Source: Halomonas sp.
GTDB lineage: Bacteria; Pseudomonadota; Gammaproteobacteria; Pseudomonadales; Halomonadaceae
Direction of reading: 5' to 3'
Length of the DNA: 64,000 nucleotides
NCBI GenBank assembly: GCA_018401555.1
Contig: JAGYKP010000104.1
Span: 62,001 to 126,000 of the forward strand
Positions within the stretch are counted from its first letter, which is position 1; every line of letters begins with the position of its first letter. Shown one piece after another: positions 1 to 8,907 of the stretch. The notes below the pieces were generated by a model. The model worked only from the letters and a program-made list of their open reading frames with translations. It made no database searches and was not told the DNA's origin. Position numbers and translations under genes: made by a program.

Positions 1-1
1 C

Positions 2-1285
2 TTTACCCTCTACCAGCAGGTCGATGGTGGGGTAGGAGAGTTCAATACCAGCACCGGCAGCTGGGCGATCTCTGGCGGCAACACCAACTATGTCTACTAC
101 ACCGATACCTCGGGCAATGACCTGCCAAGCATCTTGATCACGCCCACAGAAGGTGCCGTGAAGGTCAATACTACCGCCAATGGCGTGGGGGCTTCCGGTT
201 CAGGCCCGGGTCAGGATATCGGCAGTGGCGAGGCCATCAGGGTGGACTATGTCGAGAATGTGACCGGCGACCCGGTGCAGAAGGACTATGACCCTGCGCT
301 CGCCGATTTCAGCTTCGACACCCATCTCCTGGTCAACGGCGCCATTGCTACCTTCTTTATCAATAATGGGACCTCGAAGGTACGCATCGAGGCCTTCGAT
401 GACCTCGACTACGGCCAGGCCGACGAACAGGACGATGTGGGGGATTACATTCGGGATGCCATCACCTGGATCACCATCAATGGCACCGAGGTGCTGCCAG
501 ATGGTCCGATTCCCGATGGCTACAGCGTAGATTTCACCGGCGACGGCGTGATAGTGGGCGGCGTCGCGGATGGTGACTCCATCGCCGTCTTCACCGACAC
601 CGGCTTCACAACCGTGGAATACGCCTATCTCGATGGCTCGACCTTCGAGATGGCGGGTTTCGGTGCCTCCAGTTATGACCCCGGCGCCCTCGTCAATATC
701 GACTTCGACCTCCAGGTGGTAGACGCTGATGGCGATAGCGTGCTGGTCGAGGATGCCATCAGTCTGCAACTCAGCCCGGATGATCATGAACTGCTGATGG
801 GGACAGAGGATGCCGACACTCTGGAGGCCGAGATGGACCAGGCTTCCACCTTGGTGGGACTCGAGGGTGACGATACCCTGGCCGGTGATAGCGGTGAGGA
901 CATCCTTGTGGGAGGAGAGGGGGATGACACCCTCTCTGGTGATTCCGGCGCCGACACCTTCATCTGGAACCTCGGCGACGAGGGGGATGCCGAGTCGCCT
1001 TCGTTGGATACCGTGACGGATTTCTCCATCGGCGAAGGCGACATGCTGGATATCTCCGATATGTTGAGTGGCATACCGGACGGCGCGGATCTCTCGACCT
1101 TCATCCAGGCAGCGCCCAGCGACAGCGGCACCATGCTCTACATCAGCACCGAGGGCAGCCTCGCCGATGGCGACCTTTCCGGCGCCGATCAGATGATCCT
1201 GCTCAGCAATGTGGAGATGGGAGACCTCTCGTCCCTGCAGTTCCTGCAATCCCTGATCGAGGATGGTCAGCTCGAGATCGACTAG
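2..1285 (+). CDS. 3' part of a large RTX adhesin with type I secretion signal
   Basis: The reading frame is open from the left edge (first full codon at base 2) to the TAG ending at 1285, so the start lies outside the window. The visible 427 residues align along their whole length with the end of the next gene. A beta-rich module is followed by acidic RTX-type nonapeptides (GGEGDDTLS, GDSGADTFI) near residues 275-310 and a C-terminal block typical of type I secreted adhesins, ending GQLEID. Proteins of this class are exported by an ABC/MFP/TolC system and bind calcium through the RTX repeats. Whether this copy carries a LapA-like retention module cannot be seen. Base composition here is GC-rich (40 of 60 bases at 541-600), unlike the equivalent region of its neighbour. 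Confidence 0.88.
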   Translation, partial: FTLYQQVDGGVGEFNTSTGSWAISGGNTNYVYYTDTSGNDLPSILITPTEGAVKVNTTANGVGASGSGPGQDIGSGEAIRVDYVENVTGDPVQKDYDPALADFSFDTHLLVNGAIATFFINNGTSKVRIEAFDDLDYGQADEQDDVGDYIRDAITWITINGTEVLPDGPIPDGYSVDFTGDGVIVGGVADGDSIAVFTDTGFTTVEYAYLDGSTFEMAGFGASSYDPGALVNIDFDLQVVDADGDSVLVEDAISLQLSPDDHELLMGTEDADTLEAEMDQASTLVGLEGDDTLAGDSGEDILVGGEGDDTLSGDSGADTFIWNLGDEGDAESPSLDTVTDFSIGEGDMLDISDMLSGIPDGADLSTFIQAAPSDSGTMLYISTEGSLADGDLSGADQMILLSNVEMGDLSSLQFLQSLIEDGQLEID

Positions 1286-1304
1286 GCAGTTCTAAACGAC
1301 ACCA

Positions 1305-1331
1305 AGCGCCCGGCATAGCCGGGCGCTTTTC
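1305..1331 (+). terminator. Rho-independent terminator after the first adhesin
   Basis: A 9-bp perfect stem (1305-1313 with 1319-1327) with a 5-base loop is followed by TTTT and lies 20 bases after the stop codon. A near-identical hairpin follows the second adhesin. Confidence 0.85.
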
Positions 1332-1537
1332 CGTAGCAGCACCTGCCACTCAGGAAGGGGCCTCGTCGCTTGATCGTGGGCTGGCACCCATGACATGGAT
1401 CAAGTTCCCTGCGTTTGTGGCCAGACCTGTCCATCGGTCCAATATCCCGCCTCATGGTTATTGCCTAGCTTCAATGTATTGACCGGGCTTGCGTCGGCAC
1501 GCCTGTTATCGCCAGATCACCCTGCAGGAGTCACACC

Positions 1538-4500
1538 ATGACCATCGCTACCGTTACCGCCATCACCGGTCAGGCCTGGGCGCGCGACGCCGACGGCAAC
1601 CTTCGCGAACTCAGCATTGGTGACACCCTGCAGGAGGGCGAGGTTCTCGTCACCGCGGATGGCGCCCGGGTCGAGCTCGACTTCGGCGACAATCTCGACC
1701 CCACCGTGATCCAGGGGGGCCAGGAGGTGGCGATGACCCCGCAGCTCAGCGGTGAGGAAGCGGTGGCCGAGGAGGAAGCAAGCGCCCTGGATGAGGACCT
1801 CGAGGCCCTGCTCACCGCCATCGACGAAGGAGAGGGCGATCTGCTCGCCGAACTGGATCCCACAGCCGCGGGTGCCGGCCCCGGTGGCGGTGCGGAGGGC
1901 GGCCACAGCTTCGTGATGCTGGCACGCATCACCGAGCCGCTCACCCCGCTCAGCTACGAGTATGGCCTCGGTCAGTTCGACCAGGTCGCGTTCCCGGAGG
2001 ATACCTTCCTGGACCAGACCGAAGAGGATTCGATTCCGACCGTCACCACGCTGGATCTTGATGGTGATGGCGATACTGTGTGGGAGTCTGCCCTCGAGCA
2101 GGGCAGCGGCGGCGGCGTAGCTACCACTTCCGGTGCTTTCCAGATCGATACCGGCAGCGACGAGCTGGCCCTGATCGAGGTCCAGGATGCCGCTGGTAAC
2201 TGGGTGGCGATCTCCGCCAGCGGTACCGAGGTGCAGGGCACCTACGGTGTGCTGAGCGTCAACCCGGATGGCAGCTGGACCTATACCCTGACCGAGCCCC
2301 TGGATCATCCTCTGGCCGGCGAGACCGGTACCAGCGATCAGGTGCCCGGTGACGCCTTTGCGGTGCGTGTTACCGATGACGATGGTGACGTTTCCGACCC
2401 GGCAACGCTGACCATCGACGTCAACGACGATGGTCCGGTGGCCAGCGGTGATGCCGTGGGCGAGATCGCCGAGGACAGCAGCGTCGACATCGACGTGTTC
2501 GCCAACGACACCGCCGGTGCCGACGGCGTCGACCTGGCCACGGGCGTTGCCGTGGCCACCGCGCCCACCAAGGGCAGCGTGGTCTACAACAACGACGGCA
2601 CCTTCACCTACACCGCCGCGCCGGGTGCCGAAGGCAGCGACAGCTTCACCTACACCATCACCGATGCCGATGGCGACACCAGCACCGCCACGGTGACGCT
2701 GAGCATCGCCGAGGACTCCACGCCCACGGTCGCGACCCCGGATCTCAACGAGGACGGCGACACCGTATGGGAGTCCGCGCTGGCCGACGGCAGTGGCCAG
2801 GGAGGCGATGCGATCACCACCACCGTGGCCGGCACCTTCCAGATCACCACCGGCGCCGACACCCTCGACCAGATCGAGGTGCAGGACGCTTCTGGCACCT
2901 GGGTCGTGATTGCCACGGACGGCACCGAGATCAACGGTGACTACGGCACCCTGACCGTCGACACCGACGGCAGCTGGAGCTACACGCTCAGCGACAACAC
3001 CCTGGATCACGACACCGCCGACGCCATTCTGGGTGCCGACCAGGTGCAGGACCTGTTCGATGTGCGCGTCACCGACAGTGACGGTGACGTCTCCGATCCG
3101 GCAACACTGACCATCGATGTCAACGACGACGGCCCGACGGCCTACGCCAACACCGACAGTGCAGCGGAAGGCGAGCAGAACGTCAGCGGCAACGTGCTGA
3201 CCGACGGTGACACGGCCGACGTGTTTGGCGCCGACGGAGCGGACGCTGCCGGTGGCGTGGTGGGTGTGGCACTGGGCGATACCGGGGCCGTGCTGGATGA
3301 CAGCACCACCCTGGGCACCCAGTTGGAAGGTGACTACGGCTACCTGACGCTGAACGCCGATGGCAGTTACGACTACGACGCCAAGGCCAACGTCACGATC
3401 CCTGATGGGGCACAGGACATCTTCACCTACACCATCAAGGACGGTGATGGTGACCTGGCCAGCAGCACCCTGACCATCGATGTGGCCGACAGCGGCCTGA
3501 TGGCACCGGACGATGACGACGTCACGGTGGACGAGGCCGCGCTGGACACCAATACGCTGCCCGATGGTGATGACCTGGCGGTGGGCACGGTGACCGGCAG
3601 CCTGCCGGGCAGTTCTGCCGAGACCGCCAGCGACAGCGTCACCGCCACGGGTGGCGTGGGCACGCTGACCTACAGCCTGGTGGGCTCTGCGACTGGCGCC
3701 TACGGCCAGATCCAGATCAACAGCGACGGCAGCTACACCTACACGCTGACCAGTCCGGTGACCGACACCACCGGTAACGACGGCACCAACGTCGTCGACA
3801 ACGCCGACAGCTTCACCTACCAGGTGGCAGACGCCAACGGCAACACCGAGACCGGCACGATCTACATCAACATTCAGGACGACGTGCCTTACGTGATTGA
3901 TCCAGATAAGGCCTATCTGATTAATCTGGTTGGTCAGTCAGTTACTGCTATTCCCCTAGATGTTGACAGTAATATTGATGACAACTACGGGGCGGACCAA
4001 GGTGGAACGATCAGCTTTGCCGGAATCGCCGCTAGTGGAACACCATCAGAGCTCACTGCGTCTGGTTCTTTGATTTACCTGTACACCGATGGGCTTACAC
4101 TCATCGGCTCGACACTGGCTAATAGCAGCTTTAGTGCTGTTTCAGCTGCGATAAATTCAGGTGATAAGGTTTTCACTGTTGAGCTAAATCCCGATGCCGA
4201 TGTGAATGATTCGAGCGATACGTACTCGTTTATTCTGCACCAGCAGATAGACGGCGGCGCATCATCGTTCTCAGTGACTGAAGGGGGGTATACACCCAGT
4301 GGTGGTAACTCTCCGTACTATTTCTTCGATGACACAACAGACGATGATCGGGATATACTGCTTACTCCAACAGAAGCTGGTTCTACTATAAATACCAGTG
4401 ATAATGATTTTGCGACTGGTACGGGGATGACGATTGGGGATAGTGAGGGTATTAGAATTGATTTTGTGAAAGGGTTGGCTGGGGACGCTAAACAAGGTCC

Positions 4501-5512
4501 TATCACCTACGATAGCCATTATACTGTGCAGGGGGCTGGAGCCATAATTGGTGTTAAAGGTACCACGACAGTCCGTATTGCTGCCTATGATGATTATGGT
4601 GACGGCACTAGCGCTGATCCCGATGATATTACCATAGGCGATGGTGATATTGATCCGATTGCTGCAGTCGTCATTCAGTACGGTACTGATTCACAGACAA
4701 TATATTCTGGCACCGAAACGGCCATAGTGGGTGGCCAGTCTTTCACGCTCGTATGGGATGATCCCGCTTACGTAGGCCAAGTTCTTATCGGTGGGGTTGT
4801 CGATGGCACTGCTCTTGCCGCGGTGACCGATGATGGATTCAGCAGCCTTGAATTCCACTATGATGCTGGAACCGCATTTACGGTTAACAGCTTCAGTGGC
4901 GTCGCTGTCACGCCGGGTGAAGCCGTAGACTTCGCCCTTGATCTGAACCTGACAGACGGCGATGGTGATACGGTGCTGATTGAGGATGCCATCGATATTC
5001 ACCTAAGCCCTGACGACCATGAAATCGACATGGGTACTCCTGGCGATGATAACTTGGCAGCTGATGCGGAACAGGCCATGACCCTTGTCGGTCTCGAAGG
5101 TGACGACACGCTAATCGGCGATATAGGTGAGGACATCCTGGTGGGTGGGCCCGGTAACGATACACTCACTGGCGGCGCCGGTGCCGATACCTTCGTCTGG
5201 AACCTTGGTGATGAAGGTGAGACTGGCACACCTGCGAGTGATACGGTCACCGACTTCTCCGCTACAGAAGGCGATGTGCTGAATCTCTCCGACCTGCTGA
5301 GCGGGATGGATGATGGTGATAGTTTGTCGTCTTATATTCAGGCTGAAGCCAGTGCCTCAGGTACTCTCCTGCATATCAGCACTTCAGGAGAGCTTAATTC
5401 TGATGGTACTACCATCAGCGGTGCCGATCAGACCATTCTTCTGGAGGATGTCAGTTACACCAGCACCCTGCTTCAAACCCTCATCGATGACGGCCAGCTC
5501 GATATCGAGTAA
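1538..5512 (+). CDS. LapA-type giant adhesin (retention module, VCBS-like repeats, RTX, T1SS signal)
   Basis: A 1324-residue surface adhesin. The N-terminus (about 1-150) looks like the retention module that jams LapA-type proteins in their outer-membrane TolC-like channel. It contains a TAAG motif at residues 109-112, the position and sequence expected for LapG cleavage. Repeats follow: two clearly homologous modules (about 165-300 and 393-530, each ending DPATLTIDVNDDGP), with cadherin/VCBS-like blocks at about 304-390, 533-655 and 655-785. From about 785 to 1175 is a module paralogous to the upstream adhesin, then RTX nonapeptides (about 1184-1220) and a C-terminal secretion domain. The ATG at 1538 has CAGGAG upstream. 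The DNA drops sharply in GC from about 3890 onward. It is small for a LapA family member, and the secretion genes are not in the window. lapG and lapD lie 0.6-3.3 kb downstream on the other strand. Confidence 0.9.
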   Translation: MTIATVTAITGQAWARDADGNLRELSIGDTLQEGEVLVTADGARVELDFGDNLDPTVIQGGQEVAMTPQLSGEEAVAEEEASALDEDLEALLTAIDEGEGDLLAELDPTAAGAGPGGGAEGGHSFVMLARITEPLTPLSYEYGLGQFDQVAFPEDTFLDQTEEDSIPTVTTLDLDGDGDTVWESALEQGSGGGVATTSGAFQIDTGSDELALIEVQDAAGNWVAISASGTEVQGTYGVLSVNPDGSWTYTLTEPLDHPLAGETGTSDQVPGDAFAVRVTDDDGDVSDPATLTIDVNDDGPVASGDAVGEIAEDSSVDIDVFANDTAGADGVDLATGVAVATAPTKGSVVYNNDGTFTYTAAPGAEGSDSFTYTITDADGDTSTATVTLSIAEDSTPTVATPDLNEDGDTVWESALADGSGQGGDAITTTVAGTFQITTGADTLDQIEVQDASGTWVVIATDGTEINGDYGTLTVDTDGSWSYTLSDNTLDHDTADAILGADQVQDLFDVRVTDSDGDVSDPATLTIDVNDDGPTAYANTDSAAEGEQNVSGNVLTDGDTADVFGADGADAAGGVVGVALGDTGAVLDDSTTLGTQLEGDYGYLTLNADGSYDYDAKANVTIPDGAQDIFTYTIKDGDGDLASSTLTIDVADSGLMAPDDDDVTVDEAALDTNTLPDGDDLAVGTVTGSLPGSSAETASDSVTATGGVGTLTYSLVGSATGAYGQIQINSDGSYTYTLTSPVTDTTGNDGTNVVDNADSFTYQVADANGNTETGTIYINIQDDVPYVIDPDKAYLINLVGQSVTAIPLDVDSNIDDNYGADQGGTISFAGIAASGTPSELTASGSLIYLYTDGLTLIGSTLANSSFSAVSAAINSGDKVFTVELNPDADVNDSSDTYSFILHQQIDGGASSFSVTEGGYTPSGGNSPYYFFDDTTDDDRDILLTPTEAGSTINTSDNDFATGTGMTIGDSEGIRIDFVKGLAGDAKQGPITYDSHYTVQGAGAIIGVKGTTTVRIAAYDDYGDGTSADPDDITIGDGDIDPIAAVVIQYGTDSQTIYSGTETAIVGGQSFTLVWDDPAYVGQVLIGGVVDGTALAAVTDDGFSSLEFHYDAGTAFTVNSFSGVAVTPGEAVDFALDLNLTDGDGDTVLIEDAIDIHLSPDDHEIDMGTPGDDNLAADAEQAMTLVGLEGDDTLIGDIGEDILVGGPGNDTLTGGAGADTFVWNLGDEGETGTPASDTVTDFSATEGDVLNLSDLLSGMDDGDSLSSYIQAEASASGTLLHISTSGELNSDGTTISGADQTILLEDVSYTSTLLQTLIDDGQLDIE
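1862..1873 (+). other. Predicted LapG cleavage site (TAAG) in the adhesin
   Basis: These codons encode Thr109-Ala110-Ala111-Gly112, followed by a Gly/Pro-rich linker. In Pseudomonas fluorescens LapA the periplasmic protease LapG cuts a TAAG di-alanine at nearly the same residue numbers. Cleavage here is inferred. Confidence 0.7.
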
Positions 5513-5530
5513 CCAATGCTAACCTACCCC

Positions 5531-5560
5531 AGCGCCCGGCCCAGCCGGGCGCTGCTTTTT
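5531..5560 (+). terminator. Rho-independent terminator after the LapA-type adhesin
   Basis: A perfect 10-bp stem (5531-5540 with 5544-5553) with a 3-base loop is followed by GCTTTTT. It starts 18 bases after the stop codon. Confidence 0.9.
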
Positions 5561-5632
5561 CTGATACAGCACCTTGCCGCCTTATACCCCCAAGGCCTAA
5601 GCTGCCTTTATACCCTGTTCAGGAGCTCACCC

Positions 5633-5848
5633 ATGTACATCAAGCGCGACAGTGACGGTCGCATCGAACTGGTCAGCCGGGAGGTGACGGCGGAGTGTGA
5701 CGAGTACCTGGCGGCGGATTCGCCGGAGCTGCTGGCGTTCCTGACCGAGGGGGAGTCGAGTCGTGGGCGTGCCTACTTCCAGGCGACGGACCTGGCCTTC
5801 GTGCGGGTACTGGAGGACGTGCTCGAGCTGTTGATGGACAAGGGGTGA
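5633..5848 (+). CDS. Small conserved protein of unknown function (71 aa)
   Basis: The ATG at 5633 has AGGAG upstream (CAGGAGCTCACCC). The 71-residue product begins MYIKRDSDGRIELVSRE and ends RVLEDVLELLMDKG. It resembles small acidic proteins found in Pseudomonas and Halomonas that are often mislabelled tryptophan synthase beta-like; I know of no proven function. There is no signal peptide or membrane segment. Its TGA overlaps a GTG that opens the next tiny frame (GTGA), suggesting translational coupling. The longer frame from 5516 has no family support because it runs through the terminator. Confidence 0.65.
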   Translation: MYIKRDSDGRIELVSREVTAECDEYLAADSPELLAFLTEGESSRGRAYFQATDLAFVRVLEDVLELLMDKG

Positions 5849-5969
5849 TCAGCTTTACCGAGCTGCCGGAGGCGGCCCAGGGAAGGTGATGGAGCGCCAG
5901 TCGCTGCGTCGCCGGCTCAATGGGCTGCATCTGGTGGGTTCGGAGGATGAGGAGAGCGGGGTGATCTGA
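5845..5969 (+). pseudogene. Very small ORF coupled to the preceding gene, frame-broken
   Basis: A GTG overlapping the upstream stop starts VISFTELPEAAQG and meets TGA at 5887-5889. In the -1 frame from about 5883 the sequence continues KVMERQSLRRRLNGLHLVGS and ends at TGA 5967-5969. Joined, it makes a basic-then-acidic protein of about 41 residues. The overlap and sensible continuation suggest a real small gene with a one-base error near 5881-5886. The function is unknown. Confidence 0.4.
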
Positions 5970-5976
5970 GAGGGGG

Positions 5977-6036
5977 CGGGCCTTTCGAAAGGGAGGCCTT
6001 CGGCCTCCAGTCGCGAGGCGGAGCCTCCCTCCTACC
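5977..6036. repeat. REP-like palindromic cluster
   Basis: Three adjoining palindromes: CCTTTCGAAAGG (about 5981-5992), GGAGGCC-TTC-GGCCTCC (about 5992-6008), and a weaker GAGGCGGAGCCTC (about 6015-6027). The layout resembles dispersed intergenic REP elements of gammaproteobacteria. I did not see a second copy in this window. Confidence 0.45.
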
Positions 6037-6067
6037 AAAACGTTGTCTGCAACAACACAGTCCACAT

Positions 6068-6099
6068 AGCGCCGCCTGGCTTGTTTGCCAGGCGGCGCT
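6068..6099. terminator. Strong hairpin between convergent transcripts
   Basis: A 13-bp perfect stem (6068-6080 with 6087-6099) with loop TTGTTT sits 20 bases past the lapD stop. The U-tract is poor (TTCTCG on plus, ATGTG on minus), so it may be a transcript-end or stabilising hairpin for both directions. Confidence 0.5.
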
Positions 6100-6120
6100 T
6101 CTCGTCGTGGGCGCTGGTTC

Positions 6121-8044
6121 TCAGCCGCCGGGTCGGTCGAGCTGGCGGATACCGGGGCCGGTGACGCCGTCGATGCCGAGCTCATGGACCAGTTCGGATT
6201 CCTGCAGGCTGTCGACGCCCTCGGCGATGGCCAGGATGCCGATGGAGTGGCAGAGGGTGGCCATGCCGCGCAGCAGGGTCTGGCGTTCGGGGCTCTCGGC
6301 GATGCCCTTGACCAGCGAGGCGTCGATCTTGAGGTAGGCGAGCCCCAGGTCCTTGAGGTCGGAGATGCGGCGGAACTCGCGGCCGACATGCTCGAGGCCG
6401 AGCTTGCAGCCGAAGGGCTGCAGCTGGCGGCACAGGCTGCGGAAGCTCTCCAGGTCATGGATCACCATGGCCTCGGGTACCTCGATCCACAGTTGTCGGG
6501 CGGCCTCGCGGTTCCCTTGCAGCAGTCCGCTGAGGTCCATTACGAAGCGGCCGTCGTGCACCGAGGCGGGAGAGAGGTTGATGCCCAGCGGCTTGCCGTG
6601 GCGGTTGATCTCCGCGCAGCGTCTCTCGGGCCACCGCCAGGTCGAGACGCGCATCCAGGCCGAGCCGGGAGATCCACGGCATGAAGATGCCGGCCGGACG
6701 CCACTCCCCCTTGAGGCGCAGGCGCGAGGGGCACTCGAGGTGCAGCAGCTTGCCGTCGGCGTCGAGCACCGGGAAGCGGCCGAGGTAGATGCCGTCCTCC
6801 AGCGCCTGGGTCAGGGCCTGGCGCCACTCGGCTATGACTCTGGTAGAGCGGCAGGCGCTGTTGTCCCTCGGCCACCAGCTGGGCGAGGTCGCCGCGGTGC
6901 TCGGCGGTGGAGAGGGCGCCGTCGAGGCTCGCCAGCAGCGCGCGGGGGCGGTCTCCCTGGGCGTAGGCGATCAGCGCGGAGGGCATACCGAGCCGGATGC
7001 CCTGATGTTCCTGCTTGAGTGCGGCCAGCCGCTGGGTCAGCTCCTGGCCGATGGCATTGGTATCGGTGTTGGCCGGTACCAGCAGGGCGAAGTCGCTGCC
7101 GGAGAGGCGCCCGGCGATGCCCTCGCCGCGGATATCGACCGAGCTGCTCGAGGCTCTGGGCCAGGGCGTGCAGCAGCTTGTCGGTCTCGGCATGGCCGAG
7201 GTGTTCGCTGACCTCGCCCAGCTGCGCGACGCGCAACCATCAGCAGGGTGCCGGTGGCACGGCGGTTGTTGCTCTCCAGCATGATGCGCAGCTGATGCAT
7301 GAAGGCCTCGCGGTTGAGCACGCCGGAGACCGGGTCGTGCTGCAGTCGCTTGCGCAGCAGGTCGAGGCGCTCGCTCTCGCGGCCGAGCATCTCGGCCACC
7401 GAGCCGGAAAGCTGGTTCATGGCCTGCACCACCTCCTTGAGCTCGTGGGTGCGCGGTTCGGGGGAGGTGGTGAAGCGGCGGTCGCCGATGTCCCGGGCCT
7501 GCTCGACCACCTGGCGCAGCGGGCGGCGGATGGTACGCACGACCCAGGCCGCCAACGCCAGGCTGATCACGCCGGCCAGGGCGAACCAGCCCATCAGTTT
7601 CAGAGTGCTGCGCCACAGGGAGCGATAGGCGAAGCTGTGCTGGCTCTCCAGGGTGAGGGTGCCGTACTGGTTCCAGCGATCCTGGATCACCGCGCGGCCG
7701 GGGGCGACCTCGAAACGCACCAGGTTGACAAACCACCCCGGCACGTCGGGCACCGTCTCGGGACCCTCGCGCAGATCGATGATCTCGCCCTCGGGGTCGC
7801 GCAGCTCGATGCGCCGGTAGTGGCCGGTATCGAACTGGGCCGCCAGCAGCAGGCCGATGGTGACCGGGTCCTTCTCCATCTGGCTCATGGTCAGCGCCAG
7901 GGCGTTGGCGTTGTCGCGGTTCTTGATCTCGACTTCCTGCTCGATATAGCCACGGCTGGTGGTCACGCCGATGAACAGGCTGCCACCGAAGGCGAGCAGC
8001 AGCAGTAGGATGACGGTGAGCCAGAGCTGCTTGATAAGCGACAT
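6121..8044 (-). CDS. lapD: LapD-like c-di-GMP receptor controlling LapG (frame-broken)
   Basis: Inner-membrane receptor that binds c-di-GMP through a degenerate EAL domain and sequesters LapG at high c-di-GMP. It starts at ATG 8044 (MSLIKQLWLTVILLLLLAFG). TM1 is followed by a periplasmic LapD/MoxY-type domain (GHYRRIELRDPEGEII), TM2 (LMGWFALAGVISLALAAWVV), a HAMP segment, a GGDEF remnant with GSDF instead of GGDEF, and an EAL domain with ECPSRL at the EAL position. Both catalytic signatures are therefore degenerate, as in LapD. Reading the full protein needs frame changes near 7237, 7145, 6840 and 6625; sensible sequence resumes each time, down to the TGA at 6121. It lies 34 bases downstream of lapG, so the pair is probably an operon. 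The breaks are probably assembly errors, but if real they would inactivate the switch. Confidence 0.85.
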
Positions 8045-8078
8045 GGTCGTTGTTCTCCCCACGGGTGTGGCACCCGGT

Positions 8079-8796
8079 TCAGATGAATCCCTGGTCACGC
8101 ATGCGGTCGATCACCCCGCGCCAGCGCGAGAGTCGGGCCAGAGGGTCGGCGCGGGACTGGCGCTGCCACCGGCCCAGAGCCCCTGGCTGTTGAAACTGAA
8201 CACCGGGTCGAGGTCGGTGCGCTGCTCGGCGGGGGTGATCGACGGCACCAGGTTGTCGAGGATCAGCGGCTGGGCCGAGGGCGTCGCGTACCAGCCCAGC
8301 ACCATGTGCGCCTGGGTGATGCTGCTGCGCCCGATACGCGCCTTTACATAGATCATGCGCAGCTGGTTGCCCGGCACCCCGAGCTGCTTGAGGGTCACGT
8401 ACTTGGCGATGGAGTAGTCCTCGCAGTCGCCCTTGCCCTGGCCCAGCGTCTCCAGTGGCGTGGCCCAGTGATCCACCGGGCCCCAGTTCTTGTCGTCGTC
8501 CACCCAGCGCACCCGGCGGTTGAAGAAGTCGTTGACCCCCTTGAGCTGGCTCTGCAGGTCGGCGCCGGCCAGGCGGTCGAGGAGCGTGAACCACTCCTCG
8601 AGCACGGCCAGGCCGCTCTGGCCATACAGGCGCTGCATGCTCTGGCGCAGCTGGGAAGGGTCGAGGTTGGCGTCGACGGCCGGGATCCGCAGGCCCAGCC
8701 CCGCGGCCAGCGCCATGCCACCCAGCCCCGCCAGGAAGCGGCGGCGCGTCGGCGAGGCGAGCGGGCGGGAGCGAGGCGGGCAGGGCGTCTAGACAT
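8079..8796 (-). CDS. lapG: LapG-type periplasmic cysteine protease (frame-broken)
   Basis: Bacterial transglutaminase-like cysteine protease (BTLCP) that cuts the retention module of LapA-type adhesins and so releases biofilm cells. The catalytic triad is visible: Cys in GKGDCEDYSIAKY, His in QAHMVLGW and Asp in LILDNL. An ATG at 8796 (MSRRPARLAP) is out of frame with the mature part. One base shift near 8745 joins it to TRRRFLAGLGGMALAAGLGL, a twin-arginine-like signal with a hydrophobic core. A second shift near 8145 restores the end, DPLARLSRWRGVIDRMRDQGF-I, with its stop at 8079. The TAAG-bearing adhesin nearby is the obvious substrate. Confidence 0.85.
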
Positions 8797-8907
8797 GACA
8801 GGGCTCGAGGGGTGGATCAGTGTTTGCTGAAGTCTAGGTGGCCAGACACCGCCATTGCGAGCCCCGTGCCGGGGCTCGCTCGGCTTGCTACGGCCCGCTC
8901 TGTTCTG

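Noticed and set aside
2030..3130. DNA-level tandem repeat in the adhesin as a possible phase-variation tract
   Set aside because: The two modules are similar in protein but diverged in DNA and about 680 bases apart. No short simple repeat that could slip was seen.
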